Notes: generated by a model from the sequence alone, not told the origin. Positions 51,722-61,243 are shown, counted from the first letter of the stretch. The stretch is DNA of 64,000 nucleotides from Clostridium sp. 'White wine YQ' (GCF_028728205.1 NZ_JAQYUU010000001.1:795318-859317), one strand, 5' to 3'. Made by a program: numbers and translations.

Positions 51722-53092
51722 ATGAAACAAAAGACAAAGTTAACGGGAAGAGTAATATATCCTAATGATCCAGGATACCAGCGAGCTCGTATGAACTGGA
51801 ATCCATTTACCAATGCATACCCCATTGTATTTGTATTCGCACAGCAGAATGAAGATGTTGTAAATGCCGTAAGATGGGCTCGTGAGAATAATGTGCCCAT
51901 TCGTATGAGAAGTGGTAGGCATGCTTTGGCAAAAGATTTTTCGCAAACAAACGGAGGCATAGTAATAGATACCAGTTTAATGAGAAAGGTTGAACTAGAT
52001 AAGTCATTAGGAATTGCTACTGTTGAAGCAGGAATACGTGTAGGAGCACTTGTAAGGATGCTTGCACAGATAGGAATCTTGGCTCCATTTGGAGATAGTT
52101 CAACAGTTGGTATAGGAGGCATAAGTACTGGTGGAGGAATTACTGCAATCCAGAGAACAGCAGGAGTTATATCAGACAATATTCTATCAGCTACTTTAGT
52201 TGATGCCAATGGTGATATTCTAAATGTTAGTGAAGATGAAAATTCTGATTTGTTATGGGCAATTCGCGGAGGTGGAGGAGGAAACTTCGGAATTATTACT
52301 TCCTACACTTTTAAAGTGCGTCCAGCACCATTTAAAGTTGGAATATTTCAAATAATATGGCCATGGGAGCAATTGAATGAAGTTATAGATGCTTGGCAAA
52401 GATGGTCTCCTTCTGTAGATAAAAGACTTGGTACAATATTAGAGATATATTCAAAAACCAATGGACTTCTACGTTCACAGGGTATATTCCTTGGTCCAAA
52501 AGAAGAACTGGAGAAATTGATAACAACTTTGACAGATGTAGGATCTCCTGTAAAGGTGTTTGTTGATGAGGTTTCACTACTAGAGGCGATAGATTTTTGG
52601 GCTCCGAATGAACCTCTATTTGACAATCAAAACACTACCTGGTCTTCTTCTTGGGTAGAACAAATGCTTCCTGATGATGGAATTAATGCAATACGAAACT
52701 TTTTAGAAAAAGCAAGAGGAAGCGAATCTAATTTCTTTTTCTTAAACTCTGGAGGAGCAATGAACCAGGTACCTCCACAGGCTACGGCTTTTTTCTGGCG
52801 CAATACTAAATATTATTTGGAGTGGGATGCCTCATGGACTGATCCATGTGAAACACAAAAGAATATTGAGCTTGTCCAACAAACACGGGAACAATTAAGA
52901 CCTTATGTAACTGGCTCATACGTCAATGTACCAGACTTAGGAATAAAGAATTATGGTCAGGAATATTATGGTGATAATTTTGCTAGGCTTAAGAAAGTTA
53001 AAGCAAAATATGATCCAGAAAACATTTTTCATTTTGTACAGAGTATTCCGATACCACCTGATTGTGATAAATGCCATAAGGATTATAAGTAA
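51722..53092 (+). CDS. FAD-linked oxidase, berberine-bridge/6-hydroxynicotine oxidase type
   Basis: 456 residues. The FAD-binding 4 (PCMH) domain has RMRSGRHALAKDFSQTNGG, where H67 is the likely covalent FAD site, and GIGGISTGGGI. The position of the second cysteine linkage in bicovalent members reads DSSTVG, so attachment would be single. The C-terminus has the BBE motif YYGDNFARLKKVKAKYDPENIF. It oxidises an unknown alcohol, amine or sugar with O2 or another acceptor, unusual for an anaerobe. No signal peptide. Start ATG 51722 with GAGGGTG. Confidence 0.85.
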   Translation: MKQKTKLTGRVIYPNDPGYQRARMNWNPFTNAYPIVFVFAQQNEDVVNAVRWARENNVPIRMRSGRHALAKDFSQTNGGIVIDTSLMRKVELDKSLGIATVEAGIRVGALVRMLAQIGILAPFGDSSTVGIGGISTGGGITAIQRTAGVISDNILSATLVDANGDILNVSEDENSDLLWAIRGGGGGNFGIITSYTFKVRPAPFKVGIFQIIWPWEQLNEVIDAWQRWSPSVDKRLGTILEIYSKTNGLLRSQGIFLGPKEELEKLITTLTDVGSPVKVFVDEVSLLEAIDFWAPNEPLFDNQNTTWSSSWVEQMLPDDGINAIRNFLEKARGSESNFFFLNSGGAMNQVPPQATAFFWRNTKYYLEWDASWTDPCETQKNIELVQQTREQLRPYVTGSYVNVPDLGIKNYGQEYYGDNFARLKKVKAKYDPENIFHFVQSIPIPPDCDKCHKDYK

Positions 53093-53140
53093 TAGCAACA
53101 ATTGATTTTTATTAAGACGGATAGTTATTTTATAAAATGT

Positions 53141-53176
53141 AGTAAAGCGTGCGATATTTAAAATCGCACGTTACTT
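53141..53176 (+). terminator. Hairpin after the FAD oxidase
   Basis: AGTAAAGCGTGCGAT pairs with ATCGCACGTTACTT. The U tract is interrupted, so it may be weak. Confidence 0.6.
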
Positions 53177-53235
53177 AATTCTTTATTGGTTAATATAAAA
53201 AATAAGTTGATAAAGTTACATAAGTAATATTAATT

Positions 53236-53270
53236 AAAATCACCTCATATTATATTTTGAGGTGATTTTA
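53236..53270 (+). other. Second terminator-like hairpin before dhaK
   Basis: AAAATCACCTCA pairs with TGAGGTGATTTT, then ATG. It lies 60 bases beyond the previous hairpin and 160 bases before dhaK, so it may protect dhaK from read-through or end a small transcript. The rest of the 53093-53428 gap is plain AT-rich DNA with no clear promoter. Confidence 0.5.
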
Positions 53271-53428
53271 TGTTTGAAATAATTAAGGAGTTAATAATTT
53301 AAGTTTAATAAAGTGAATACAATAATATTAAAGAGAGATTTTAAGGGTTATATGAAATATAAGGTGAATAATTAGATTTCTAATTTATTTATAATTAATT
53401 TTTTATATTTAAAGGGAGGAAGGGTTTA

Positions 53429-54427
53429 ATGAAAAAAATTATAAACAATCCGGACTTAGTAGTTGAGGACATGCTAAAAGGAATGGTTGCAGCTCATCCA
53501 CAATATATAAAGAAATTAGAAAATGCAGATGTATTAGTTAGAGTAAATAGAACTGCTAACGGTAAGGTAGCATTAGTTAGTGGAGGAGGAAGTGGTCATG
53601 AACCTGCACATGGAGGATATGTAGGAAAGGGAATGCTTGACGCAGCAGTTGCAGGAGCAGTATTTACGTCACCTACACCTGACCAAGTATATGAAGCTAT
53701 AAAAGCTACTGATTCAGGAAAAGGAGTTTTACTTATAATTAAGAATTACACTGGAGATATAATGAATTTCGAGATGGCAAAGGAAATGGCTGAAATGGAG
53801 GGGATAAATGTAAACGCTGTCGTAGTTAATGATGATGTAGCAGTAGAAAACAGCACCTATACAGCTGGAAGAAGAGGAATAGCAGGCACAATATTCGTGC
53901 ACAAGATAGCAGGAGCAAAGGCTGAAACTGGAGCTTCTTTAGATGAAGTTACAGAAGTTGCAGAAAAGGTAATAGCAAATGTAAGAAGTATGGGAATGGC
54001 GATTTCTTCATGTATAGTCCCAGCAGCAGGTAAACCAAACTTTACTTTAGGTGAAGAGGAAATGGAAATTGGAATGGGGATACATGGGGAACCTGGGACT
54101 CATAGAGAGAAAATAAAATCTTCTGATGAAATTGCGGAACACTTAGTAAATAAAATTTTAGAAGATTCTCCGCTAAATAAAGGAGAAGAAGTTGCAGTAA
54201 TGGTTAATGGGTTAGCATCAACTCCACTTATGGAATTATATATTGTTAATAAAAAGGTAAATGAAATACTAGAAGGAAAAGGTATAAAGACTCATAAAAC
54301 ATTTGTAGGAGAATTTATGACATCACTAGAGATGGCTGGCTTTTCTATAACTATATTAAAGCTTGATAGTGAATTAAAGGAACTACTAGATGCGACCGCA
54401 GATACACCAGCTTTTAAAAGTATATAA
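53429..54427 (+). CDS. dhaK: PTS-dependent dihydroxyacetone kinase, DhaK subunit
   Basis: 332 residues. The substrate site GGGSGHEPAHGGYVG (52-66) and the hemiaminal histidine in GMGIHGEPG (H219) match DhaK. It binds dihydroxyacetone covalently while DhaL transfers phosphate from ADP-bound P-His. GGGAGG precedes the ATG. First of three genes; no DhaS/DhaQ or DhaR regulator lies beside it. Confidence 0.92.
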   Translation: MKKIINNPDLVVEDMLKGMVAAHPQYIKKLENADVLVRVNRTANGKVALVSGGGSGHEPAHGGYVGKGMLDAAVAGAVFTSPTPDQVYEAIKATDSGKGVLLIIKNYTGDIMNFEMAKEMAEMEGINVNAVVVNDDVAVENSTYTAGRRGIAGTIFVHKIAGAKAETGASLDEVTEVAEKVIANVRSMGMAISSCIVPAAGKPNFTLGEEEMEIGMGIHGEPGTHREKIKSSDEIAEHLVNKILEDSPLNKGEEVAVMVNGLASTPLMELYIVNKKVNEILEGKGIKTHKTFVGEFMTSLEMAGFSITILKLDSELKELLDATADTPAFKSI

Positions 54428-54445
54428 GGTGGAGGAATATATGTT

Positions 54446-55075
54446 ATGAGTATAGATGGGAAAAAGGTTATAGAGGTATTAGAAAAAATAAATATAAAGT
54501 TGGAAGAAAATAAGGCTTATCTTTCAGAATTAGATGCAGCTATTGGAGATGGAGATCATGGCTTAAATATGTGTAAAGGATTTAAGGCTGTGGTAGAAAA
54601 ACTAAAAGAGGATGATGGACAGGATATTGCAGGTATTTTAAAGAAGACTGGAATGGCATTAGTTACTAATGTAGGAGGTGCATCAGGGCCTTTATATGGG
54701 ACAGCTTTTATGAAAGCGGCTGGATGTGTAAGTGGGAAAACAGAAATAGATATAAATGATTTTGGAGAGATGCTATATTATGCCCTTGAGGGTATAAAGA
54801 TGAGGGGCAGAAGTGAAGCAGAGGATAAAACTATGATAGATGCACTAGAACCTGCTTTGAAAGCTGTGAGGGAAGGAATATCAAAAGAACTTGAAGCAAA
54901 AGAGGTACTTAGATTGGCTAAGGAAGCAGCATTTAAAGGTGTTGAACATACTAAGGATATTATAGCAAAAAAAGGGAGAGCTAGTTACTTAGGTCTTAGA
55001 AGTATAGGACACCAAGATGCTGGAGCTACTTCATCTGCTATAATGCTAGAGACTATATACCAAGCATTTAATTAA
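54446..55075 (+). CDS. dhaL: PTS-dependent dihydroxyacetone kinase, DhaL subunit
   Basis: 209 residues. The ADP/Mg site DAAIGDGDHGLNM (D30, D35, D37) and a second GASGPLYGTAF loop fit DhaL, which keeps ADP as a permanent cofactor. GTGGAGG precedes; ATG 54446 is used because ATG 54440 is followed at once by a stop (ATG-TTA-TGA). It lies 18 bases after dhaK. Confidence 0.92.
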   Translation: MSIDGKKVIEVLEKINIKLEENKAYLSELDAAIGDGDHGLNMCKGFKAVVEKLKEDDGQDIAGILKKTGMALVTNVGGASGPLYGTAFMKAAGCVSGKTEIDINDFGEMLYYALEGIKMRGRSEAEDKTMIDALEPALKAVREGISKELEAKEVLRLAKEAAFKGVEHTKDIIAKKGRASYLGLRSIGHQDAGATSSAIMLETIYQAFN

Positions 55076-55124
55076 AAATTTTTGTATTAATCATGTTTAG
55101 ATAACTTCAAAAAGGAGAGTATAC

Positions 55125-55514
55125 ATGGTAGGGTTAGTAATAGTTTCACATAGTGAAAATATAGCAAAAGGGGTAAAAGAGTTAGTTGAGCAAATGGTAC
55201 CTAATGTACCTATTGCGGCAGCTGGAGGAGCATATGACGGAAGTATAGGTACAGATATTGAAAAAATAATGAATGGAATAGAAAGAGTTTATACAGAAGA
55301 TGGGGTAATTATAATTTTTGACTTAGGCAGTGCTTTTATGAATGCTGAAATGGCTATAGAATTTTTAGATACTGAAATGATAGATAAAGTAAAAATAATA
55401 GATTGTCCTATCGTAGAAGGAGCAGTAACAGCTGCTGTTGAAAGTAGCTTGGATAAAACTTTAATTGAAATACAAGAAGCCTTACAACCTATGGATTTAG
55501 GTAAAATGCCTTAA
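55125..55514 (+). CDS. dhaM: Dihydroxyacetone kinase phosphotransfer subunit DhaM (EIIA only)
   Basis: 129 residues. Only the mannose-type EIIA domain, with phosphorylated H9 in VIVSHSENIAKG and GGAYDGSIGTDI. It takes phosphate from HPr and passes it to ADP on DhaL. The short form without HPr/EI domains is the usual Firmicute version. AAAGGAG precedes the ATG. Last gene of the operon. Confidence 0.9.
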   Translation: MVGLVIVSHSENIAKGVKELVEQMVPNVPIAAAGGAYDGSIGTDIEKIMNGIERVYTEDGVIIIFDLGSAFMNAEMAIEFLDTEMIDKVKIIDCPIVEGAVTAAVESSLDKTLIEIQEALQPMDLGKMP

Positions 55515-55619
55515 GGTAAGTAAGGTCAAGGTTTGTAAATATTTCAAAACTATGATAGTATGTTTAAGCATGTAAAAAATTATATGCCTTAGGTAACAAA
55601 ACGTAGGAGGAATGAATGA

Positions 55620-55961
55620 ATGAGTAATGTACCAAGTTGCCCAAAATGTAATTCAGAATATACATATGAAGATAGAGGTCTGTTTATTTGCCCAGAATGT
55701 GGACATGAATGGAATTTAGAAATAGAAACTGAAAATAGTGAAGATAAAAATATTGTGAAAGATTCTAATGGAAATATCCTAAGTGATGGTGATTCTGTAA
55801 CAGTAATTAAAGATCTAAAAGTTAAAGGAAGTTCATCAGCTATAAAAATGGGAACAAAGGTAAAAAATATACGTCTAGTTGATGGAGATCATAATATTGA
55901 TTGTAAAATTGACGGTTTTGGTGCTATGCAACTGAAGTCTGAATTTGTTAAAAAGATATAA
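55620..55961 (+). CDS. YjdM/PhnA-type zinc-ribbon protein
   Basis: 113 residues. An N-terminal zinc ribbon C-P-K-C ... C-P-E-C-G ([21 protein letters not shown]) is followed by the YjdM domain [48 protein letters not shown]. Family members were once linked to alkylphosphonate use, but their role is not established. TAGGAGG precedes the ATG; a terminator follows. Confidence 0.88.
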   Translation: MSNVPSCPKCNSEYTYEDRGLFICPECGHEWNLEIETENSEDKNIVKDSNGNILSDGDSVTVIKDLKVKGSSSAIKMGTKVKNIRLVDGDHNIDCKIDGFGAMQLKSEFVKKI

Positions 55962-55974
55962 AGGTAGACGAATC

Positions 55975-56004
55975 AACCCCTGGACAGAAATGTCCAGGGG
56001 TTTT
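55975..56004 (+). terminator. Terminator after the YjdM gene
   Basis: AACCCCTGGACA pairs exactly with TGTCCAGGGGTT around GAAA, followed by TT. Confidence 0.88.
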
Positions 56005-56175
56005 GCTTGTTTATATATTTAGGATAATTAGTTAAATGTTGTAGCGTTGAAGCCATCCATAAAGGAAAAAAATAAATTAATTTTCTTGTTGACCTTCACG
56101 CGACGTCATACTTTATAATCGAAATTGTAATAAGTGATATCACAGTTTCAAATGAATTATAAGGAGATGATTTTA

Positions 56176-57039
56176 ATGAAAATAATAATACAGGATACTT
56201 TAAGTTTATATAAACAAATGCTTAATTTAGCAGAAGGAGAGAGAAGAGATTTCTTTAGCAGAGAATTAGTAAAACCTTTTAATCCAATGTTTGATAAAAT
56301 GCATATGCCAAAGACACCTGAGGCAATGGGGTGTATAGAGTTATTTGGCCGCGACTCAAAGATAATAGAGATGTTAGAAAAGCTTGAAAAGGCAGACGCT
56401 TGGAATAATGCAAGAAAAGCTATGGAAACAGCAGTAGAGCACTTTGAAAAAGCTTCTATTCCATTACCTGAAAAAGTTGTAGTAGGAATCTTTTTAGGAA
56501 ATCCGGAATTTTTAGCTAACGTGGAAGGGTATACAGGTATGGGTTCTATACCTGGTTTTATACAAATAATAATTGATCCTAATGAAAAGAACCTACCAAA
56601 GTTAAATGCATGTGTAGCTCATGAATTTCATCATAACGTTCTTTTCTATAATGCGAAATGGAACTTTATGACTGATGTAACAGTTGGAAAGTACCTTGCA
56701 GTTGAAGGATTGGCTGAAAGCTTTGCGGCTAGTTTGTATGGTGAAGAGTTTATCGGTCTTTGGGTAACGGGTCTACAAGGTACTGATTTAGAAAAAGCAA
56801 GAAGTATAACTTCAAAAGCACTTGATGTTAAAGGCTTTATGGAAGTACGTAAATATATCTTTGGAAAGCACCCAATGATGCCTGAAACTATGGATTTTGA
56901 CATGCCATTTTGTGGAGGTTATGCGGTGGGATATCACGCAGTACAGGCATATTTAAGAAAAACTGGAGTTTCAATAGAAAAGGCTACAATAATAGATGGA
57001 AATGAAATTATGAGGGCATCAGGTTATTTTGAAGTTTAA
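56176..57039 (+). CDS. DUF2268-type putative zinc metallopeptidase
   Basis: 287 residues with HEFHH (149-153), an HExxH zinc motif, followed by EGLAESFAASLYGEE, whose glutamate (about residue 177) may be the third ligand. This fits the DUF2268 family (predicted Zn-dependent protease). No signal peptide, so it would act in the cytosol. ATG 56176 has AAGGAG; the frame opens further upstream without one. Terminator downstream. Substrate unknown. Confidence 0.82.
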   Translation: MKIIIQDTLSLYKQMLNLAEGERRDFFSRELVKPFNPMFDKMHMPKTPEAMGCIELFGRDSKIIEMLEKLEKADAWNNARKAMETAVEHFEKASIPLPEKVVVGIFLGNPEFLANVEGYTGMGSIPGFIQIIIDPNEKNLPKLNACVAHEFHHNVLFYNAKWNFMTDVTVGKYLAVEGLAESFAASLYGEEFIGLWVTGLQGTDLEKARSITSKALDVKGFMEVRKYIFGKHPMMPETMDFDMPFCGGYAVGYHAVQAYLRKTGVSIEKATIIDGNEIMRASGYFEV

Positions 57040-57042
57040 TTA

Positions 57043-57081
57043 ATAAAGAACTCACTATATAATAGTGAGTTCTTTATTTTT
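57043..57081 (+). terminator. Terminator after the DUF2268 gene
   Basis: AAAGAACTCACTAT pairs exactly with ATAGTGAGTTCTTT, followed by ATTTTTC. Confidence 0.88.
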
Positions 57082-57218
57082 CACAATAATATGTAATGGC
57101 CTAGTGCAATATCTGTATAAAAAACATACCTCTTACAAGCAATAAATAACCACTTGCTTAAGTTATATTTACAAGGGGGAAAACAGTCCATATAATAAAA
57201 AATGTGGGGAGTGAAAAT

Positions 57219-57674
57219 ATGAAGATACGAATAGAAGTAGATAATAAAATTGAAGAAAATGAAGTTATCATTAGATGCAGTGAACTGAATGATGAAGTTA
57301 AGAATATTCAAGTTTCGCTTAACGATATATTGTCACAAAATAAGAATATAACTTTCTATAAAGGAGATACAGAATACTATCTTTCCTTAGATGAGATTTT
57401 ATTCTTTGAAACAGAAGAAAGTTATATTTGTGCTCATACCGTTGACAATATATACAATGTGAAATATAAACTTTATGAACTTGAAGAATTCTTACCTGGA
57501 TATTTTATGAGAGTTTCAAAATCCACAATTCTGAATACAAATCATATTTACTCCATAACACGCAGTATATCATCATCAAGTAAGGTTGAATTTCAAAATA
57601 CCCATAAGCAGGTATATGTTTCAAGATATTACTACAAACCATTAAAAATTAAATTATTAGAAAAGAGGAAATGA
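57219..57674 (+). CDS. LytTR-domain transcriptional regulator
   Basis: 151 residues. A short N-terminal region is followed by a LytTR DNA-binding domain (about 50-148): LSLDEILFFETEESYICAHTVDNIYNVKYKLYELEEFL, FMRVSKSTILNTNHIYSI, VSRYYYKPLK. No response-regulator receiver domain, as in stand-alone LytTR regulators. GTGGGGAG precedes ATG 57219. It is co-transcribed with the LiaF-like gene (1-base gap), which it probably controls. Confidence 0.88.
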   Translation: MKIRIEVDNKIEENEVIIRCSELNDEVKNIQVSLNDILSQNKNITFYKGDTEYYLSLDEILFFETEESYICAHTVDNIYNVKYKLYELEEFLPGYFMRVSKSTILNTNHIYSITRSISSSSKVEFQNTHKQVYVSRYYYKPLKIKLLEKRK

Positions 57675-57675
57675 T

Positions 57676-58374
57676 ATGAAAAGAGAAAGAATTTTTTGGG
57701 GATTAGTATTTATACTATGCGGAGTTTTTTTAATTGTAAGTAAGCTAGGATACTTCCCTGATATAAATGTATTTAGTTTATTATTAACAGTATTTTTAGT
57801 AGTAATTATTATTAAAAGCTTAACTCGTATGAATTTTCCAGGCATTTTATTTCCATTAGCGTTTATCAGTATAATATATGATGACCAATTGGGAATTACA
57901 AGTATTACTCCATGGACTGTATTATTTGCAGCATTACTAGGAAGTGTTGGTCTTTCTATGATTTTTCATAAACGTGCTGGATGGATTCACAATAGGCATC
58001 ATTGGGATGACTATAAGTTTGAAAAAATTGAAGTAGAAGATGAAAGTCATGTTAAATATGGAAGTTCATTTAATTCTACTATAAAATATATAAACTCAGA
58101 TAATTTCGAACAAGCAGATTTTAATTGTTCTTTTGGATCTTTGAAGGTGTATTTTGATAACGCAACTATACGTAACGGTAATGCAGTAGTTAGAATTGAT
58201 GCTTCTTTTTCTGGAGTTGAATTATATGTGCCAAAAACTTGGAACGTAGAGGATAGAACTAGTGGTTTCCTAGGCTCTCTTAGTGAAAAGAATAAAAATG
58301 ATAAAATAACTACAAGTACTTTAACTGTAGTTGGTGATATCAAGTTTTCAGGAGTGGAAATAATTTATATCTAA
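57676..58374 (+). CDS. LiaF/LiaI-like membrane protein
   Basis: 232 residues. An N-terminal region has three or four hydrophobic helices (IFWGLVFILCGVFLIVSKLGYFPDI, FSLLLTVFLVVIII, WTVLFAALLGSVGLSMIF), then a soluble beta-helix domain (about 120-232) as in LiaF/cell-wall-active antibiotic response proteins (DFNCSFGSLKVYFDNATI, SFSGVELYVPKTW). Likely senses or responds to envelope stress with the LytTR regulator; no Lia histidine kinase is adjacent. Confidence 0.82.
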   Translation: MKRERIFWGLVFILCGVFLIVSKLGYFPDINVFSLLLTVFLVVIIIKSLTRMNFPGILFPLAFISIIYDDQLGITSITPWTVLFAALLGSVGLSMIFHKRAGWIHNRHHWDDYKFEKIEVEDESHVKYGSSFNSTIKYINSDNFEQADFNCSFGSLKVYFDNATIRNGNAVVRIDASFSGVELYVPKTWNVEDRTSGFLGSLSEKNKNDKITTSTLTVVGDIKFSGVEIIYI

Positions 58375-58394
58375 AAATGTATAAATACTAAGCT

Positions 58395-58434
58395 AAAAGA
58401 GGCTTTTGCAAATGCAATGGTCTCTTTTTTCTTT
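58395..58434 (+). terminator. Terminator of the LytTR-LiaF operon
   Basis: AAAAGAG and CTTTTGCA pair loosely with TGC and CTCTTTT, followed by TTCTTT. Confidence 0.6.
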
Positions 58435-58552
58435 AACAATAAGAATATCTATATAATTCTGCGGTTTTTCATATGGGGAGATTTAAAATAATTATTATTA
58501 ATTCTAATTTGTGTTATAATATACCAGCAAATAATTAGATAGGGGTATGCTT

Positions 58553-59398
58553 ATGAGTATTATAAAGAATTTTTTTAAGTTTTATTATTCTCCTGATAAA
58601 TATGGGAAAACAATAGGAGAATTATCTGATACATTATCGAAACAATTAAATAGTCTTGGTAAAAAGTTTGTAGATGAAAAAAGTCAAATTCATGTATCTA
58701 GTGAGGATGAAAAAAAACATGTTTTTGAAAGCTTAGCTAAAGAAGTTAGTTTAATATTAAATTCTGAAAATAAGCCTAAAGACATTACAAAAGAATCCTT
58801 ATGTATTAATAAAAACATGACTAATGTTATTGCGTTAATATTTAATGGATACATAGATAAAAATGAAAAAGATAAAATTCAAATGATTAATAGAGTTCTT
58901 CTTAAGTATTATGGATATTTAGCTGGAAGTGGTACTGATAGGTTAATTCCAAGTATGGAATTATTGGCTGAAGATTTAATTGAGTACTGCCAAAACAAAG
59001 GCATTTTATCTACTACAAGAATAAGCATTGAAGCTCGTATTAATGAAAATTATAATGAGGCAGTTAATAAAATCTTATATACAGTGGGAAATGCATTATC
59101 ACATCATGCTAATATATCAGATCATGATTACCAAGCAGTAAAACAAAGCCCATTTATGGAGAAGTATGTTATGTTTTATGCAAGAGAAGTTTTTGCAAAA
59201 GGGTACATAATAGGTAGAATGAAAAAATATGGAGAGGAAGAGCAATATATTGATAACGCCAATAAACATATGATAAAGACTGTACTTAGTATGCAAGAAG
59301 AAGCCAAGGGATTATTTTCTAAAAAGATTGCTGAGTGCTTTTCAATTGGAACTCAAAAATCTTTTGAAGAAGGCTTTGCCATTGGATATGATGAATAA
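58553..59398 (+). CDS. Hypothetical protein, 281 residues
   Basis: Family not recognised. Soluble, helical and charged, no membrane segment or signal peptide; a C-terminal SIGTQKSFEEGFAIGYDE. ATG 58553 is 9 bases from AGGGG and preferred to ATG 58547. Codon use is like its neighbours. Followed closely by a DHFR-like gene. Confidence 0.68.
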   Translation: MSIIKNFFKFYYSPDKYGKTIGELSDTLSKQLNSLGKKFVDEKSQIHVSSEDEKKHVFESLAKEVSLILNSENKPKDITKESLCINKNMTNVIALIFNGYIDKNEKDKIQMINRVLLKYYGYLAGSGTDRLIPSMELLAEDLIEYCQNKGILSTTRISIEARINENYNEAVNKILYTVGNALSHHANISDHDYQAVKQSPFMEKYVMFYAREVFAKGYIIGRMKKYGEEEQYIDNANKHMIKTVLSMQEEAKGLFSKKIAECFSIGTQKSFEEGFAIGYDE

Positions 59399-59470
59399 TT
59401 ACATATAGATAATAATCTAGTATATATATACGATTCATAATATATTATTTTGAAGAGGAGGATAAATGCT

Positions 59471-60037
59471 ATGTTAAGTTCTGGAAATGGTAGAAGAATA
59501 ATTTTAGATTTAGCCGTGACATTAGATGGATTTATTGAAGGGCCAAATGGTGAAGTTGATTGGTGTATTATGGACAATGATATGGGCTTTACTGATTTCT
59601 TAAATAATATTGATACAATTTTATATGGACGTAAAAGTTATGAATTATGGGGACAATATGTTCCAGAAGATGGAGTATCAGATACTGAAAAAGAAATTTG
59701 GGATTTAGTACATAGCAAGAAGAAATATGTATTTTCAAAAACATCTGACAAAGAGTATAATGGTGCGAATCTAATAAGTAGCAATATTGTAGAAAAAGTA
59801 AAAGAAATAAAGAATGAGCCAGGTAAAGATATTTGGCTTTATGGAGGAGCAAGTCTTATAACAACTTTTTTAAATTTAGGGCTAGTTGATGAATATAGAT
59901 TATCTATCCATCCTATCATTTTAGGAGAGGGGAAACCTCTGTTTAATGATATAAAGCAGAGATCAGGTCTAAAGCTTATTAGTACTAAGAAGTTTTCTTC
60001 AGGTGTTGTTCAGCTCTGCTATCATTCTCTTATCTAA
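59471..60037 (+). CDS. Dihydrofolate reductase family (RibD C-terminal-like) protein
   Basis: 188 residues of the RibD/DHFR-like reductase fold: RRIILDLAVTLDGFIEGPNGEVDW at the N-terminus, DTILYGRKSYELWGQYVP in the middle, and IWLYGGASLITTFLNLGLVDEYRLSIHPIILGEGKPLF at the NADPH site. Such YwjB-like proteins reduce an unknown pterin or pyrimidine. ATG 59471 is placed by GAGGAGG. Confidence 0.85.
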   Translation: MLSSGNGRRIILDLAVTLDGFIEGPNGEVDWCIMDNDMGFTDFLNNIDTILYGRKSYELWGQYVPEDGVSDTEKEIWDLVHSKKKYVFSKTSDKEYNGANLISSNIVEKVKEIKNEPGKDIWLYGGASLITTFLNLGLVDEYRLSIHPIILGEGKPLFNDIKQRSGLKLISTKKFSSGVVQLCYHSLI

Positions 60038-60049
60038 GTATATTTACAA

Positions 60050-60320
60050 TATAATGGAAATTTGATATAGTATTAATGTAATAGTATGAATATGAAAGGT
60101 GGTAATTTATTCGGCTAACTTAGTGTTAAGTAATCATAAAACATAAGTAGGCACGGAGAAGTAAAATAAAATCAATAAGTAAATATTTTGGTATAAGCTG
60201 TTTTTATAATAGTTTTTTTGTGTTGCCAATTTATTATTATATGATTTTATCTTTACTCTCTAAGCAATAAATGTATCATTTTATGAAGCTATAGAGTAAA
60301 TCTATAGCTTTTTTTATTTT
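60050..60320 (+). other. Non-coding stretch ending in a terminator without an assigned gene
   Basis: The 336 bases between the DHFR-like and methyltransferase genes hold no ORF above 10 codons. At 60286-60310 AAGCTATAGA pairs exactly with TCTATAGCTT followed by TTTTTATTTT. This terminator is about 250 bases past the upstream stop and 55 before the next start, so it could end a small RNA or serve as a leader attenuator of the methyltransferase gene. No matching antiterminator found by eye. Confidence 0.4.
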
Positions 60321-60373
60321 AAAAATATTCTACTATTACAGAGAAATATATAAAAAGGAGTTTAGAAAATATT

Positions 60374-61207
60374 ATGAAAAGAAATATCATAAATGAAATA
60401 GCGAAATTAAGTAAAAGACCCAACTTATTTGAAAAAGGAACAGGGAATATCTGGACTGAACCATATATTTCAAAGCAAATGCTTAAGGCCCATTTAGATT
60501 ATAAATCTGATAGAGCGTCAAGGAATATTGAAAAAATTAAAAAGACAGTGACTTTTTTAAAAGAGATTATTAATGAGAGTGGTCAAATATTAGATTTAGG
60601 TTGTGGACCGGGGTTATATGCTGAAGAATTATGTAGGAATGGATATAAAGTAACAGGAATAGATTTCTCAAATAATTCAATTAATTATGCTAAAGAAAGT
60701 GCAAATAAACAAGGGCTTAATATAGAGTATAGATGTGAAGATATGTTTAATATTAATTATAATGAAAAATATGATACTGTAATGCAAGTCTATGGTGAAA
60801 TAAATACTTTTTCGGATGTAGAGAGAAATCTATTATTTGATAAGGTTAAAAATGCTTTAAAGCCGGGAGGATTATTCATTTTTGATGTGACTACACCAGT
60901 TCATAGAAGAATAAATGGATTAAATAAAAATTGGTATGTAAGTGAATGTGGATTCTGGAGAGGAGAAGCACATATTGTTTTTGAGGATGGATTTGGATAT
61001 AGTGATAACATTTGGCTGGATCAATTTATAGTGATAGATAATGCAGAGATAAAAGTTTATAGGAATTGGTTTCATGATTATAATATAGATACTATTAAAG
61101 AAATAGTTTTAGAAAATGGATTTAGCAAAGTTAATGTTATAAGTGGTTTATATTCCAATGATATTGAAGAAGATAGTGAATGGCTTACAGTTATAGCAGA
61201 GAAGTAG
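60374..61207 (+). CDS. SAM-dependent methyltransferase
   Basis: 277 residues, class I methyltransferase: motif I ILDLGCGPGLYAEELC, post-I VTGIDFS, motif II-like KYDTVMQVYGEINTF, and KPGGLFIFDVTTP. The N-terminus (PNLFEKGTGNIWTEPYISKQMLKAHL) is typical of a clostridial subgroup. Acceptor unknown. AAAAGGAG precedes the ATG. Behind a terminator (see 60050-60320). Confidence 0.85.
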   Translation: MKRNIINEIAKLSKRPNLFEKGTGNIWTEPYISKQMLKAHLDYKSDRASRNIEKIKKTVTFLKEIINESGQILDLGCGPGLYAEELCRNGYKVTGIDFSNNSINYAKESANKQGLNIEYRCEDMFNINYNEKYDTVMQVYGEINTFSDVERNLLFDKVKNALKPGGLFIFDVTTPVHRRINGLNKNWYVSECGFWRGEAHIVFEDGFGYSDNIWLDQFIVIDNAEIKVYRNWFHDYNIDTIKEIVLENGFSKVNVISGLYSNDIEEDSEWLTVIAEK

Positions 61208-61215
61208 TATAAATG

Positions 61216-61243
61216 AAAGTAGTCTGAGTAAGGCTACTTTTTT
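61216..61243 (+). terminator. Terminator after the methyltransferase gene
   Basis: AAAGTAGTC pairs with GGCTACTTT around TGAGTAA, followed by TTTATT. Confidence 0.8.

Noticed and set aside
51598-52209. 203-residue frame on the minus strand
   Set aside because: It lies antisense inside the FAD oxidase gene, has proline/serine-rich shadow composition, no ribosome site and no recognisable domain.
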